A stretch of 64,000 nt of DNA from Bimastos eiseni (GCA_959347315.1 OY365813.1:34351528-34415527), one strand, 5' to 3'. Numbered from the stretch's first letter, positions 1 to 10,839 are shown. The notes: generated by a model from the sequence alone, not told the origin. Made by a program: numbers and translations.

Positions 1-607
1 GTGAGTGAGTGAGTGAGTGAGTGAGTGAGTGAGTGAGTGAGTGAGTGAGTGAGTGAGTGAGTGAGTGAGTGAGTGAGTGAGTGAGTGAGTGAGTGAGTGA
101 GTGAGTGAGTGAGTGAGTGAGTGAGTGAGTGAGTGAGTGAGTGAGTGAGTGAGTGAGTGAGTGAGTGAGTGAGTGAGTGAGTGAGTGAGTGAGTGAGTGA
201 GTGAGTGAGTGAGTGAGTGAGTGAGTGAGTGAGTGAGTGAGTGAGTGAGTGAGTGAGTGAGTGAGTGAGTGAGTGAGTGAGTGAGTGAGTGAGTGAGTGA
301 GTGAGTGAGTGAGTGAGTGAGTGAGTGAGTGAGTGAGTGAGTGAGTGAGTGAGTGAGTGAGTGAGTGAGTGAGTGAGTGAGTGAGTGAGTGAGTGAGTGA
401 GTGAGTGAGTGAGTGAGTGAGTGAGTGAGTGAGTGAGTGAGTGAGTGAGTGAGTGAGTGAGTGAGTGAGTGAGTGAGTGAGTGAGTGAGTGAGTGAGTGA
501 GTGAGTGAGTGAGTGAGTGAGTGAGTGAGTGAGTGAGTGAGTGAGTGAGTGAGTGAGTGAGTGAGTGAGTGAGTGAGTGAGTGAGTGAGTGAGTGAGTGA
601 GTGAGTG
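1..607. repeat. (GTGA)n microsatellite
   Basis: About 150 uninterrupted copies of the tetranucleotide GTGA run from the first base of the window to 607. The array probably continues beyond the window edge. It is perfectly homogeneous, which suggests recent expansion or assembly collapse. Confidence 0.98.
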
Positions 608-1082
608 GTTTTGGGTGACATGGGGGTGGATAGTTGGAATGGATAGGCGGATAGATTTGTGGACGAGTGGATAAATGCATGGACGGAAGAATTCGAATAC
701 AGACAATATATGTAGAGAGATAACAGGTGTTAAACAGACAGACAAAGAGACAGATTTTCTAAATGTGGACCAGTTCAGACGTAATCGACACAAACAACGT
801 TTATACGGCGCCAGTTTACAGAATTCAGAATCAACAGGAACTTCGATCAGGATTTACATTTCACAGTCGTTGTCAGAATCAAATTTCGATTAAAATTTAT
901 CGACAGAATCAACAGAGCATAGATTCCGAATTTTTAAACGTCAGATTCAGATTTATAATCAACAGTCGATTCAGGTTTAACAATTTAGTTATTGCTCTTC
1001 AACGTATTGCGGTTGATGGTTCATTTTAAACCCATTTATGATTCAGCTGGATGGTCATTCAACAGTCTACACCAAATTGGTT
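608..1082. other. Anonymous AT-rich sequence
   Basis: No supported gene is seen. Short open frames here are rich in Ser, Arg and Gln with no family resemblance. GGATA/GATGG-like degenerate simple sequence follows the GTGA array. Confidence 0.5.
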
Positions 1083-1589
1083 TAATCAAAAGATTTGGCT
1101 CAATCAAGAATGGTACAATCAAAGGTTGTTCAATCAAGAGTGGTTCAAGCAAGAGTTGTTAAATTTAAAGTGATTCAGTCAAAAGTTGCTAAATAAAAAG
1201 TGGTTAATTAAAGAGTGGCTCAGTCAAGAGTGGTTCGATCAAGAGTGGTTCTTCGAGAGTTGTTCAAGCAAAAGTTGCTAAATAAAAAGTGGTTCAATCA
1301 AGAGTGCTTCAGTCAAGAGTAATTCAATTAAGAGTGGTTAAAACAAGAGCGATTAAGTCAAGAGTGGTTCTATCAAGAGTAGTTCAATCAAAAGTTGCTA
1401 AGTAAAACGTGGTTCAATCAAGAGTGGTTCAGTCAAGAGTGTTTCTATCAGGAGTTGTTCAAGCAACAGTTGTTAAATTGAAGCGGTTAATTCAGACCAA
1501 AGGTGGTTAATTCAAGAGTGGTTCTATTAAGAGTGATTCAATCAAGAGTGATTCAATCAACAGTAGCTCAATCAAAAGTGCTTCAATCA
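1083..1589. repeat. 15-bp minisatellite
   Basis: A degenerate tandem array of about 15 bp with consensus near GTGGTTCAATCAAGA, roughly 30 copies. Variants change CAATCAAGA to CAGTCAAGA or AAATAAAAA. Confidence 0.85.
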
Positions 1590-2370
1590 TACCCAGTCCC
1601 TTTGGCTCTACGTCACAGTAGCCGATCTAGCTGTTTACTCAATATCGAATATCTCACAATTTAATCGAATATAATTGACTCAATTTCATCCAATTAATCT
1701 AATCAAATCTCGCCCCAATATATGTTAAGGAAATTCCTTCTCTCTATACCTTACTTTTATAGGAAGGGAGAAATCTTCTGCGGCTGAAAATTTGGCCGAA
1801 GTGTATGCGAAACTTTTGACTTCTGCGGCCGAAAACATACACAATTCCGCAGGTGAGGACTTTGGTGGACGCATATTGTGCAAAACACTGGATTATCTTA
1901 ATATCCTGGCCATGGACGATTGAAGTTAGGTTAGGCATTGTGAGGATCAAGGTTAGGGTTAGCGTCGTTCGTTGACATGCGCTAGAAATCCTCGGCCGCA
2001 AGATGGCCGAATATTCGGCCTCAGAAGCACGCCGTTTCAGGATATGTTTGCCGCTTCTAAATATCTATTTATCTTCATCTATCTATCTAACCATCTATTG
2101 ATCTATCTCTTATGCGGCGCCAATAAATATTTTCTCACATGAAATCTAAACGAATATTTACAAGCGAATAGTTTCACATAAGCGATTACTCACCAAGGAA
2201 TATTCTCTCGCACAATCTAACCGATTACCGAGAAACGAATCTTTCATATCAGTCATTGACAACCGAATACGTTCGAGTCTTCTAAACGATTATTCACGAG
2301 CTCTAATCCAACCGCATTCCAAACGATTACTTATATACGATTACCTATAAACGAATACTCTCCAGGATCA
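1590..2370. other. Non-coding, with TCTGCGGCCGAA-like repeats
   Basis: No gene is recognised. Segments around 1750-2035 repeat the string CGGCCGAA and look like an old inverted or degenerate mobile-element fragment. Confidence 0.4.
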
Positions 2371-2499
2371 GGGAGCTCGTGGTTACAATCGCATCCCGCG
2401 TTACTCCTCAGACACTCCTCTTGTCTCTGTATATCCGACCCTCTATCAATCTGTCTGTCTGTCTGTCTGTCTCTGTGTCTCTAGCTTATCCTACAGGAG

Positions 2500-2860
2500 A
2501 CCAATCAGCAACGCGTACAACGTCGCTCTCCGCTTTCTCAAACGCCGTCTGCCGACGAAGCCGCAAACGAAACGTCAACAACACGGACCTACCCATAATC
2601 CCATTCGTCATCCAAGATGGCGGCCTCCTGCGGTTTGCAGACACGCTCGCGTACCAGAAAGAGGCTTACTGACGATGAGAGCGCCCTCTGTTGACTGGTG
2701 CGCTTATCTCTCTTGGTAGGCCACCGAGCGGTCAGTGCGTGCGTATTGTGTGAGCACTTTGGACGCGAATGGAGGAGGTTGTTTTCGTTGGGTGAGCAGA
2801 GCCGAGCAGAGGCAGGAGAGGAGAAGAGGAGGCCAAGGCATTCAGGACTCAATGGTACCC
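2500..2860 (+). promoter_or_regulatory. Candidate CpG-rich promoter / first exon with YY1-like site
   Basis: A GC- and CpG-richer island inside AT-rich DNA. It contains CCAAGATGGCGGCC at 2612-2625, an exact match to the YY1 promoter motif AAGATGGCGGC, which often overlaps the initiator ATG of housekeeping genes. The ATG at 2617 opens a 25-codon frame beginning MAASCGLQTRSRTRKR and ending with TGA at 2692-2694. A GTAGGC donor-like string follows at about 2716. No downstream exon was recognised, so the gene is unidentified and the promoter role is inferred. Confidence 0.35.
2617..2694 (+). CDS. Possible short ORF or first coding exon, unknown
   Basis: A 25-codon frame starting at the ATGGCGGC motif, basic and rich in Arg/Thr/Ser (TRSRTRKR). 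I do not recognise the protein. It may be a uORF, the start of a spliced gene whose later exons were not found, or chance. Support is the YY1-type context and local CpG content only. Confidence 0.2.
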   Translation: MAASCGLQTRSRTRKRLTDDESALC

Positions 2861-2900
2861 ACGACAGTGTGTCAATGGCCTACATAGATAGACCTAGCAA

Positions 2901-3025
2901 AATATATATATATATACAGATATATATATATATATATCCACAAACATTATATATATATACATATATATATGCATATGTGTATCTGGGTGCGTGCGTGTGC
3001 GTGTTTGCGTGTGTGTGTCCATTTA
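2901..3025. repeat. (TA)n and (TG)n microsatellites
   Basis: TATATA tracts from about 2901 to 2972 are followed by a TGTG/GCGT tract. The rest of 3025-3530 is AT-rich sequence with no gene seen. Confidence 0.85.
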
Positions 3026-3529
3026 GGGCTTAATATACCTATGCTAACGCAAATATTTACTTGTGTGCGAATATATTTGTCATATTTTCAATAGGTCTAT
3101 ACAATGACGCACATTACGATATAAATATATACATAATTTAATTTTAAAAGTTAGCTTTTGAAAATTCATTAACAGATAATTTCGATTAAATAAAAAAACT
3201 GTTATAGTTACATTTGTCAGACAAATTAATGACCCTTCAATTAAAATTCTGTTTCTGAATTTAGTCACAAACAGGAAAGAACACAGGTGGTTTGTTTGCT
3301 CATATTGAAGATCCATGGTTTGCAAACGATTTGTCGCAATGAATGCAATAAACGTCATCAGCATTTTCGATATTTCCGTTAGCCAATAATTTATATCCAA
3401 AATATTCATGTGATCGAAATGATTTATGTTTATATATGATAGCTCGATTGCTATCCGCTGCCGTATCGCAATGTTTGCATGTTTTTATTGTTGCTTCCAG
3501 ACTTCCGGTACATGTTAGTGATAGGTAGA

Positions 3530-3624
3530 AAAATCGAAGAGGTTAATCGTTAAACAAAATTTAATCATTAAAATAAATTAACGATAAATCGATTAATTAA
3601 TCGTTAATTTCCGCAGCCCTAACG
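3530..3624. mobile_element. hAT-like terminal fragment
   Basis: AATCGATTAATTAATCG-type palindromic sequence ends in CCGCAGCCCTAA, the reverse complement of a TTAGGGCTGCGG terminus. This resembles the ends of small hAT-type elements. Only one terminus is evident, so the call is tentative. Confidence 0.3.
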
Positions 3625-3720
3625 TATACATTAAAATCTTTTATCCTAGGATGTATATCATCAAGAGAAAGAGAGAGAGCCGGAAATTTTGCATCCATGG
3701 GTAAGAATAAATGACCTATT

Positions 3721-3837
3721 ATCCTGGGTGATTTATTGAGTCTATTGCTTCCCTTAGTGTTAGTCCAATTGATGTTTTGTCTTCATTTATGTTGTCTATC
3801 CAGCGTAGTCTTCGTCTGCCTTTGTCTCGTCTTCCCT
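3721..3837 (-). pseudogene. LINE reverse-transcriptase C-terminal fragment
   Basis: The minus strand reads KGRRRLRWIDNINEDKTSIG then LTLREA, which matches the tail typical of non-LTR retrotransposon ORF2 (GRPRxRWIDNI...). Only this 3' end is present, as expected from 5' truncation at insertion. A closely related copy lies at 56992-57125. Confidence 0.6.
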
Positions 3838-3859
3838 CGCATTGTCAGTATTGTTGTTG

Positions 3860-4200
3860 ATATAAGTTTATTTAACGACGCATCCATAACGATGATGATA
3901 TGCGTTCATTGTCCGTATATAGACCTAGTGCTATATATACCACATATTGATATCACATGTTGTACGTCCATGCCTGTATAAGTCTATGCATTATATAAAT
4001 AAATGTATATATATATAATCTTATCTGCCATATATAGATGTACTTTCTAAGTATAATATTACAGACAGATATACACATATGTATGCCTACATGACTACTG
4101 AGTGTTTGTTTGGCTATGTGTTAACGCGTAGGTGTGGTTCTATAATATAATATGTGTGTGCGTCAGCGTGTGTATGTGTTTTGGACGGGCCTAGGCAGAC
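3860..4200. other. AT-rich intergenic sequence
   Basis: TATATA and TGTGTG short tracts. No gene or recognisable element. Confidence 0.5.
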
Positions 4201-4611
4201 CGGGTAAACTGGGTCCACTATTTATCATTGTCAGCGGCGGAGCCTTTGGAGCCAAGCACTTGTCCCGCGTCAAATGTAGGCCTCGCCGTTGACCCGCTTA
4301 TGACAACATACGACTCAATTTCTGAGCAAATGAGTCAACCACACGCACGCATTCATAGCACATATCTTCAAATATAGGAGACATGAATATATGTGTAGTC
4401 TACATAAACTGTGTCCGGTTAAAAAAACCTCTAACGATGATCTTTGCTTTTCTCACTTTTCTGCCTTTTCGGCACGTTCACATGTCCAGTGTCGCCGCTT
4501 CCCTCTTCTCTGGGCCTCCTCCTCCTCCTCCTCCTTCATCCTCTTTTTTAAATTAATTTATTACCGAAATTTGATACCGCCCTTCTTCTAAGAATTTTTG
4601 CTCGGAAGTAC

Positions 4612-4745
4612 ACAGCAATTACTGCAGAGCAATTGTGCGCGAAGGTCCCTACACAGTGACTCCCCGGACGAGGGTCGAACCCCCTCGCTCAGCGCACACT
4701 GAACGTTACGGGCTGACCGCTCTGACCGATCGGCCTCTGTGCCAC
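4612..4745 (-). repeat. tRNA-derived SINE (family A)
   Basis: The minus strand carries tRNA-like pol III boxes: an A-box region related to GGCCGATCGGTCAGAGCGGT and a B-box GGGGTTCGACC. The tail (GACCTTCGCGCACAATTGCTC) recurs in the other copies listed here. Confidence 0.65.
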
Positions 4746-5165
4746 ACAGTAGCCGCCCCCACCCATCATCCAGTCCAAGTTCATTGTTCTTGGTAGTCCT
4801 CTGGTCTTTTTGCCTTCATTTTTTCCCTCGATGATTAAGGACGGCCTAATATTCATCTACAGAATTTTGAACTGTTTCTAAATGTTGGCGATAAGCCGCC
4901 GTAAATTTAGTTCAAATTTATTCTTGTATTTGAATTAAATCAGACTAAAAGGTGACTCGTTTAGAGTGTTCGCCTTCGGCCTCAACAAAAGCTTCAAGAA
5001 AGAAATGAGTTTTGCTCTTTCTATCTTGTAGTATAGTATAGTATTTATTACCAAGGTATTATTATAAAGACAAACTGGAATAGATGAGTCAAAACCACCA
5101 AACCAATTGGCGGCGATGGGTACGAATAAATGAGCTCTGTCAGGCTATGTGACTGTAGGAGCTAC

Positions 5166-5365
5166 NNNNNNNNNNNNNNNNNNNNNNNNNNNNNNNNNNN
5201 NNNNNNNNNNNNNNNNNNNNNNNNNNNNNNNNNNNNNNNNNNNNNNNNNNNNNNNNNNNNNNNNNNNNNNNNNNNNNNNNNNNNNNNNNNNNNNNNNNNN
5301 NNNNNNNNNNNNNNNNNNNNNNNNNNNNNNNNNNNNNNNNNNNNNNNNNNNNNNNNNNNNNNNNN
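5166..5365. other. Assembly gap (200 N)
   Basis: Exactly 200 unresolved bases, beside the long ATGT array. The round number suggests a placeholder length, not a measured size. Confidence 0.99.
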
Positions 5366-5383
5366 CGCTTGTTACACCTCTGG

Positions 5384-5847
5384 TATGTATGTATGTTTGT
5401 GTGTATGTATGTATGTATGTATGTATGTATGTATGTATGTATGTATGTATGTATGTATGTATGTATGTATGTATGTATGTATGTATGTATGTATGTATGT
5501 ATGTATGTATGTATGTATGTATGTATGTATGTATGTATGTATGTATGTATGTATGTATGTATGTATGTATGTATGTATGTATGTATGTATGTATGTATGT
5601 ATGTATGTATGTATGTATGTATGTATGTATGTATGTATGTATGTATGTATGTATGTATGTATGTATGTATGTATGTATGTATGTATGTATGTATGTATGT
5701 ATGTATGTATGTATGTATGTATGTATGTATGTATGTATGTATGTATGTATGTATGTATGTATGTATGTATGTATGTATGTATGTATGTATGTATGTATGT
5801 ATGTATGTATGTATGTATGTATGTATGTATGTATGTATGTATGTATG
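5384..5847. repeat. (ATGT)n microsatellite
   Basis: About 115 copies of ATGT with two GTTTGTGT interruptions near its start. Long open frames across it (MYVC or TYIH repeats) are artefacts of a 4-bp unit that has no stop in several frames. Confidence 0.98.
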
Positions 5848-6424
5848 CCAAGTGGAGTCATATACAGAATGACAATAGGGGCCGAAAAGCCAGCTATGGC
5901 GTTGGCGACTTGATCTTCTTAGCCTCGGCGTATAATCAGGGCACCGCCAGTACTATCCCACGCCCTCATCTCCCCTCTGACAGGGTACGGTCAGTGTCCT
6001 CACTTGGACGAAGGTGGGGCAGAAATATCTTTAAAAAAATTTTTTACCTTCGACCCCCCGCCTTCTCTCGATCGCTAGGCACTAAACCATCGCGAGACAG
6101 GGTCTTAAAAAGGTGTGACACAATAGAGGCCGTTGGCTTTTTTCTCGCTGGAGTGAATAAGGACTAAAGCTTCTTCAACTTGTTGTTGTTTTTGACGATG
6201 TTTTTCATGTTATTTCAGTGGATTTGGACTCGCCCTTCGCACTAAGGGGTCGTTTCAGAACGGACTCTGCTGCGCCCTAGTCCCAGATCAAGTAAATCTC
6301 TGTTTGTCCGTCCGTATGTCTCGTCAGCGTTTTCTCACACATACGACCACACAGACATACACAAATAGCGAAGATACACACTTCACAGGCAGTAGATACG
6401 TCAATAAATATCAGGCGGCAAAGT
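5848..6424. other. Unassigned sequence
   Basis: Moderately GC-rich stretch (about 5870-6170) with an open frame continuing out of the ATGT array, but no recognisable domain or splice-supported exon. Confidence 0.4.
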
Positions 6425-6568
6425 ATCCGCATCTTTGGACCTGTATTCTGGAATTCACTCCCGAATGTACTAATCTGCCTCCCTACATTACATCAGGTCA
6501 AAAACAGACTAAAAATGTATCTTATGTCCATACTAAATTATAAATTACCTTTGTTTAATATTGCATGA
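6425..6568 (+). pseudogene. LINE reverse-transcriptase C-terminal fragment
   Basis: The frame reads FGPVFWNSLPN, then LPTLHQVKNRLKMYL and a stop at 6566-6568. This is the conserved end of many non-LTR ORF2 proteins (F-x-GP-x-x-WNSLP ... LK-x-x-LF). No upstream RT domain is present. Confidence 0.6.
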
Positions 6569-6930
6569 AACTTGGGGAATAGTGTGTAGGCCTACCACAT
6601 TGCATACTTACCGTAGTAAATATTGTGCATAACATGTCATAAATGATATTAGCCCGAACATGCTGCATGTGACAACAATAGAAATTAGAAATGTTCTTTT
6701 TTTAGTAGAAATAAAGACATTTTTGCATGTATTGACATTTAAGAAAGACATCATAATTTTAAAATAAATGAATAAGACCTATGAAGTCAGCTTAATCACT
6801 GAATGTATAATAGCACTAGGGAGACCCTGCATGCGGAGCTACTGTTCCTTTGGGTTCATCCATTGTTACCGACTGTACATCTACCATTGTAGCATGTTTT
6901 TTACTGTAATGCTGTGGTAACAATGAAGGT

Positions 6931-6957
6931 GATTGATTGATTGATCGATCGATCGAT

Positions 6958-6997
<40 letters not shown>

Positions 6998-6998
6998 A
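6931..6998. repeat. (GATT)n/(GATC)n microsatellite
   Basis: GATTGATT flanks a central GATCGATC block, a compound tetranucleotide array. Confidence 0.95.
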
Positions 6999-7041
6999 TA
7001 GATACGTCTGCACGAATCTTGTATGCCAAATACATACATAT

Positions 7042-7466
7042 TAGGGCTGTTACCGAATAGGTGATTCTCACTATTCGGCCGAATACGAATAGTGTAAAAA
7101 ATAGGTCTATCGACAAATTTCCAAGTATAAAATGTGAGCAAAAGTTTAATACATAACTAAAAGTAAACAGCTAGCAGTTTTTACATCCTTCTGGCAGTCT
7201 ACGTAATCTAGGAATGGAGCTATTTGAACAAAACTTAGAAATGAGACGGTTGACACTGCGATACCGTGGTCCAGAGTCTCAAGACAATAGATGGCTACTT
7301 AGTCCACTCTTCAGTCCAGGCCGCCGCCTGTGCAGAAACAGATGTCACCTGACCACTATTCGTATTCGGTCCGACAGCTACTAATATACGGCCGAATACC
7401 GTATAGCGATTTGGTCCAATATTCGGTACCGAAGCGAATACGAAGTGAATATTCAGTACAGCCTTA
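7042..7466. mobile_element. hAT-like non-autonomous element
   Basis: Termini TAGGGCTGTTACCGAATA and, inverted, TAAGGCTGTACTGAATAT. It is flanked by near-identical 8-bp direct repeats, atacatat (7034-7041) and atacataa (7467-7474), matching the 8-bp target duplication of hAT elements. The interior repeats CGAATA/TATTCG motifs in both orientations and has no transposase. Confidence 0.6.
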
Positions 7467-7593
7467 ATACATAAGTATGCATATACACACATACAGACAG
7501 ACATATAGGCGCACACATGCACATACATGCGAAGAAGTCCCTGCTGTATACATTGAATACATACTTACTTACATACATCAATAGATTAATATC

Positions 7594-7740
7594 ATTTGTC
7601 TGTCTGTCTGTCTAAGACACAGAGACAGACAGACAGACAGACAGTCCCGTCTGTCTATCTGTCTATTTCTTACACGGTTACACATCTGTCTATCTCTGTC
7701 TGTCTGAGTATTTCTCTTCCTATCTCTGTCTATCACATAT
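7594..7740. repeat. TCTG / ACAG inverted simple repeat
   Basis: (TCTG)n is followed closely by (ACAG)n, then further TCTG/TATC tracts. The two arms could form a long hairpin. Confidence 0.8.
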
Positions 7741-7869
7741 ATACAAACATACATACATACATACAAAACAGCTGATATCGCCCTTCTTGCAATTAGTTCA
7801 GATGCATACATTGTCTGATGTTGCAGAGCGTCAGGTGCTTCGCTCTGCGACGAGGGGTGAGTTTCTAAG

Positions 7870-8045
7870 GCCTAGGTCCCAGGTACTCTCTTGACTATTA
7901 GGCAGCGTCTGGCTTTCTCGGTTGGTTGTGGGCCCTTCATTGTGGAATGATCTCCCATTTTAGTTCCGCTCTTTGCTCGTCACCCAACCGTCACGTCGTT
8001 TCTACAAGTTCCTCAAGACTTTTTCTTTTAGTCGTGGCTGGCCTG
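7870..8045 (+). pseudogene. LINE reverse-transcriptase C-terminal fragment
   Basis: In shifting frames the sequence encodes FSVG, VGPSLWNDLPF, then SFYKFLKTFSF, the standard ORF2 tail. Frameshifts mark it as dead. Confidence 0.5.
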
Positions 8046-8269
8046 GGCTGGGAGTGTCCATGAGTAGGCTCAGAATGGATGAATGAATGAATTAATTAAT
8101 TCATACATACATCCATACATAGATGGATAATATGGGGCAGATGCGGCTTTGTCGTCTGCCTCTGTTGACCGTCGAACGACAGAAGCAACAGAAGCAACAA
8201 CCACAGACTCAGTGAAAGGACCATGATAGCCCACAGAGAAAGAGAGACAGGACGAATCAATGACCAGAG

Positions 8270-8560
8270 GAACACACACTCACAAACACAAACACACGAA
8301 CACACACACACACGAACATACACACACACATATACGAACACACACAAGGAAACACAGATATATTGATGTACAACGTTGCAATCCTGTGTTTCGCTGTCTG
8401 TCTATCTGTCTGAGCATGAATGCCTAGTATACGTGACACTATCGGTAACTTCTTCTCTCTCTCTCTCTCTCTCTCTCTCGTTCTCTGTCTCCGTATCTGT
8501 CTCTCTCGCTCTGTCTCTGTGTCTGTCTCTGTCTGTGTCTCTCTCTCTTTCTCTCTCTTT
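8270..8560. repeat. (CA)n and (TC)n microsatellites
   Basis: A CA/ACACAC tract at about 8270-8347 and a CT tract at about 8444-8555 with GTCTCTG variants. Confidence 0.9.
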
Positions 8561-8874
8561 TGATACACGTATTTCTGTCTCTGCCAGCTCTAATTGTGAT
8601 CATAATTAGAAATTTATATACCGCCACACCGGAAAATTAAAACCAATCAAAAGTGCTCTCTTTGGTACAGAGCAGAATGGAGTCAAAGGTCACAGGGAGC
8701 AGAAATTACTGATGTCGTTGTTTGCCCGCGAATATGCCTATCCCTCTGTTAGTATCGCTCTTTGTATGTCTGCATTTGTCCCAATTAAAGGACAACCTCG
8801 CCGAAGAAACAGGGTCACTATTGACCAAAATACGGTGTGGTCGAAAATATTATCCCTAGCGAGGGCCCTAGAAT

Positions 8875-8906
8875 GGCACATACATACATACATACATACA
8901 TACAAG
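8875..8906. repeat. (CATA)n microsatellite
   Basis: Short ACAT/CATA array. The surrounding sequence (8600-9100) holds only repeat-like fragments. Confidence 0.85.
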
Positions 8907-9102
8907 TGTATCAAAATTTAGCCAAGTCTCCTGCTATATGCTGGATGTGCAACACTGACCTTCCACGGACTACCATTTGGACAACCCCTCTTATTCGATG
9001 CGGCGCTCGCGAATATGCTGGCGCCCTGCGTTTGGCTTTCAAATGGCACTTTAGAAGTTTGGAGATAACGATTTTCTTTCCAGCAGCGAATGTCATACCG
9101 TT

Positions 9103-9327
9103 TTGGTATGGCGGTCCATGCTGGGTCTCGCCTCCGCTTATCTTCGCAATCTCTGCTGTTCTATTTTGAGTGCACCGACCGGGTCGTCACTATCTCAGCT
9201 CTACCTAGCGAGGCCTACTCATCGTCACATTTGCCGAGCAACTACTAAACAGAATCGTTCCTTCTCAGTGGTTGGTCCATCGCTCTGGAACACGCTCCCG
9301 TTGGCATTGCAGTTGTCCTACAGTTAA
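9103..9327 (+). pseudogene. LINE reverse-transcriptase C-terminal fragment
   Basis: An open frame ends NRSFSVVGPSLWNTLPLALQ and then a stop at 9325-9327, the ORF2 tail signature. The upstream part has no RT catalytic motif. A separate dispersed repeat begins at about 9355. Confidence 0.6.
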
Positions 9328-9354
9328 TCGTGAAAATTGAAGTTTAACCACACT

Positions 9355-9440
9355 ATGGGACAACAAAGAACATTAGCGTCGTCCTCCTACTTCGTCCAGG
9401 CTTGGGACTGGCACTGTCAGAGTGCAAACAACTCTGACTC
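9355..9440 (+). repeat. Dispersed repeat D
   Basis: The segment with CCTACTTCGTCCAGGCTTGG then GACTGGCACTGTCAGAGTGC recurs, more or less intact, near 14462, 33838, 47884, 58818, 63318 and 63672. It is an unclassified interspersed repeat. Confidence 0.6.
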
Positions 9441-9504
9441 CTGTCATACTCACCTTAAAACAGTGCAAGCGGACCAGATTTTTCCATTCTTACAAGATTT
9501 CCTG

Positions 9505-9681
9505 CCACACCCTCTCTCGACGACATACACTCCAATCGTCGAACTCTGACCTCCGGAGACACCTCTGACGTCATCGTAATCCACGCCGCGCGATTCTCTT
9601 CAAAGGATTCAGGGGCCACCATTTCCGTAATGACCGAGAAAATCTCCGATGCTATTATATAATTAGAAGCCGTCTTGGAAG
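9505..9681 (-). CDS. Uncharacterised putative exon
   Basis: On the minus strand an open segment lies between an acceptor-like GAGCTTGCAG and a consensus-like donor CTTGTAAGA. It encodes a balanced peptide including IIASEIFSVITEMVAPESF and RAAWITMTSEVSPEVRV. I do not recognise it and no flanking exon was found. It may be an exon of an unknown gene or a decayed mobile-element fragment, since GGGGCGCAACTAGG typical of element ends lies just beside it at 9718. Confidence 0.25.
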
Positions 9682-10239
9682 CTGCAAGCTCAATTACAGC
9701 CCTTAAGATCAAGGCAGGGGCGCAACTAGGCGGGGGTTGGTGCCGAGGGGTGGTTCATCGTTAAAAAATGTGACCAACACAATTGATCGAATTCCGTTTA
9801 GGTTTTCTTTCCTTGAATGAAGAGGGGTAGACGTGCTCTCAGTACGCTGCTTCACGCCATCGTAGCTTGCAACACGCGCACCCCTCAGGAAGGTGATCTG
9901 GTTGCGTCCCTGAATGAAGGCATCGTTGTTGACAGCAAACTCTGGCGCTCTCCGGCTCTCCGCGTCTCCAGTTGTGCTCAGTCAATTCTATAGCGCCAAA
10001 GTTACATGCACAATGCATTAAACGAGGACGCTTCAAAAACTAGTCCTAATCAAGCCAGCATGCAGAAGACGAGTCAGTAATCCAGGCCGAACGTGTTTAA
10101 TACGCTCGTAAGAACCTTTCGCAGAACAGCGCTCGTGAATAAGCTGGTGCCCTGCGCTTTGCTTTCGAGTGGATCTTTGTTTTGTATAAAGAAGTGCGTT
10201 TTAAGACGGTTTTATACACACTGTGAACTCAGAATTGAT

Positions 10240-10571
10240 CAGCGATTCCCAACCTTTGTGGCTTGCGGCACATTAAGAAACATTTTTCGCGGAACACTTT
10301 ACAACACATACCATTATTTTCATGTATTTGTCACGATTATCTAACAATATTCAAGTTTAATATTCTAATTGTCTAATAACACTTAGTACTGACCTAGTCA
10401 GTCTAGGGACCTGATCTATTCTAATAATTATATAATATTTATTAATTTATTTGCACAAAATGACTTTTAACTTTTAATCATAAATAATCATCAATTAAGA
10501 TATTATATTTTTTTCCATGGCACACTTGCAAAGTTCTTCGGGTGCCGAGGAACACAGGTTGGGAATCACTG
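10240..10571. mobile_element. hAT-type MITE
   Basis: A 332-bp element with inverted termini CAGCGATTCCCAACCTTTGT and CAGTGATTCCCAACCTGTGT, the classic CAG-N-G-N-TTCCCAACC terminus of hAT/Charlie-like elements. The flanking 8-mers gaattgat (10232-10239) and gaatatat (10572-10579) agree at 6 of 8 positions, a decayed target duplication. The interior is AT-rich with no transposase. Confidence 0.75.
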
Positions 10572-10714
10572 GAATATATAATTATCTTGAATCAACTCCA
10601 ATCCGTCTAGTTTTAATACCTGAATATTTTTTCCAACTGCATTTTGATATGGCCTTTCCTGCAAATTCAGAAGTGTATATTGATGCACAATTAAAGAAAT
10701 AACAACGAGGTCTA

Positions 10715-10833
10715 TATAGCAGAGCAATTACTGTGCGGGAAGGACTTGCTCAAGGTCCCTATACTGTCTCGGATCGAACTCGTACTCTCCACGCTACAGG
10801 CCGACCGCTCTAACCAATCGGCCACGACTGCTT
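10715..10833 (-). repeat. tRNA-derived SINE (family A)
   Basis: The minus strand begins TGGCCGATTGGTTAGAGCGG (A-box type) and later carries GAGTTCGATCC (B-box type), spaced as in a tRNA. A GGACTTGCTCAAGGTCCCTA-type tail follows. Body and orientation match the other family A copies. Confidence 0.75.
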
Positions 10834-10839
10834 TCTAGA

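Noticed and set aside
5130..6167. Long open frames encoding MYVC or TYIH repeats
   Set aside because: They are produced by the stop-free ATGT tetranucleotide array and cross an N gap. No protein family or splice support.
10715..10833. Functional tRNA gene
   Set aside because: A and B boxes are present but the acceptor stem and anticodon arm do not form a full cloverleaf, and the sequence belongs to a multi-copy SINE family.
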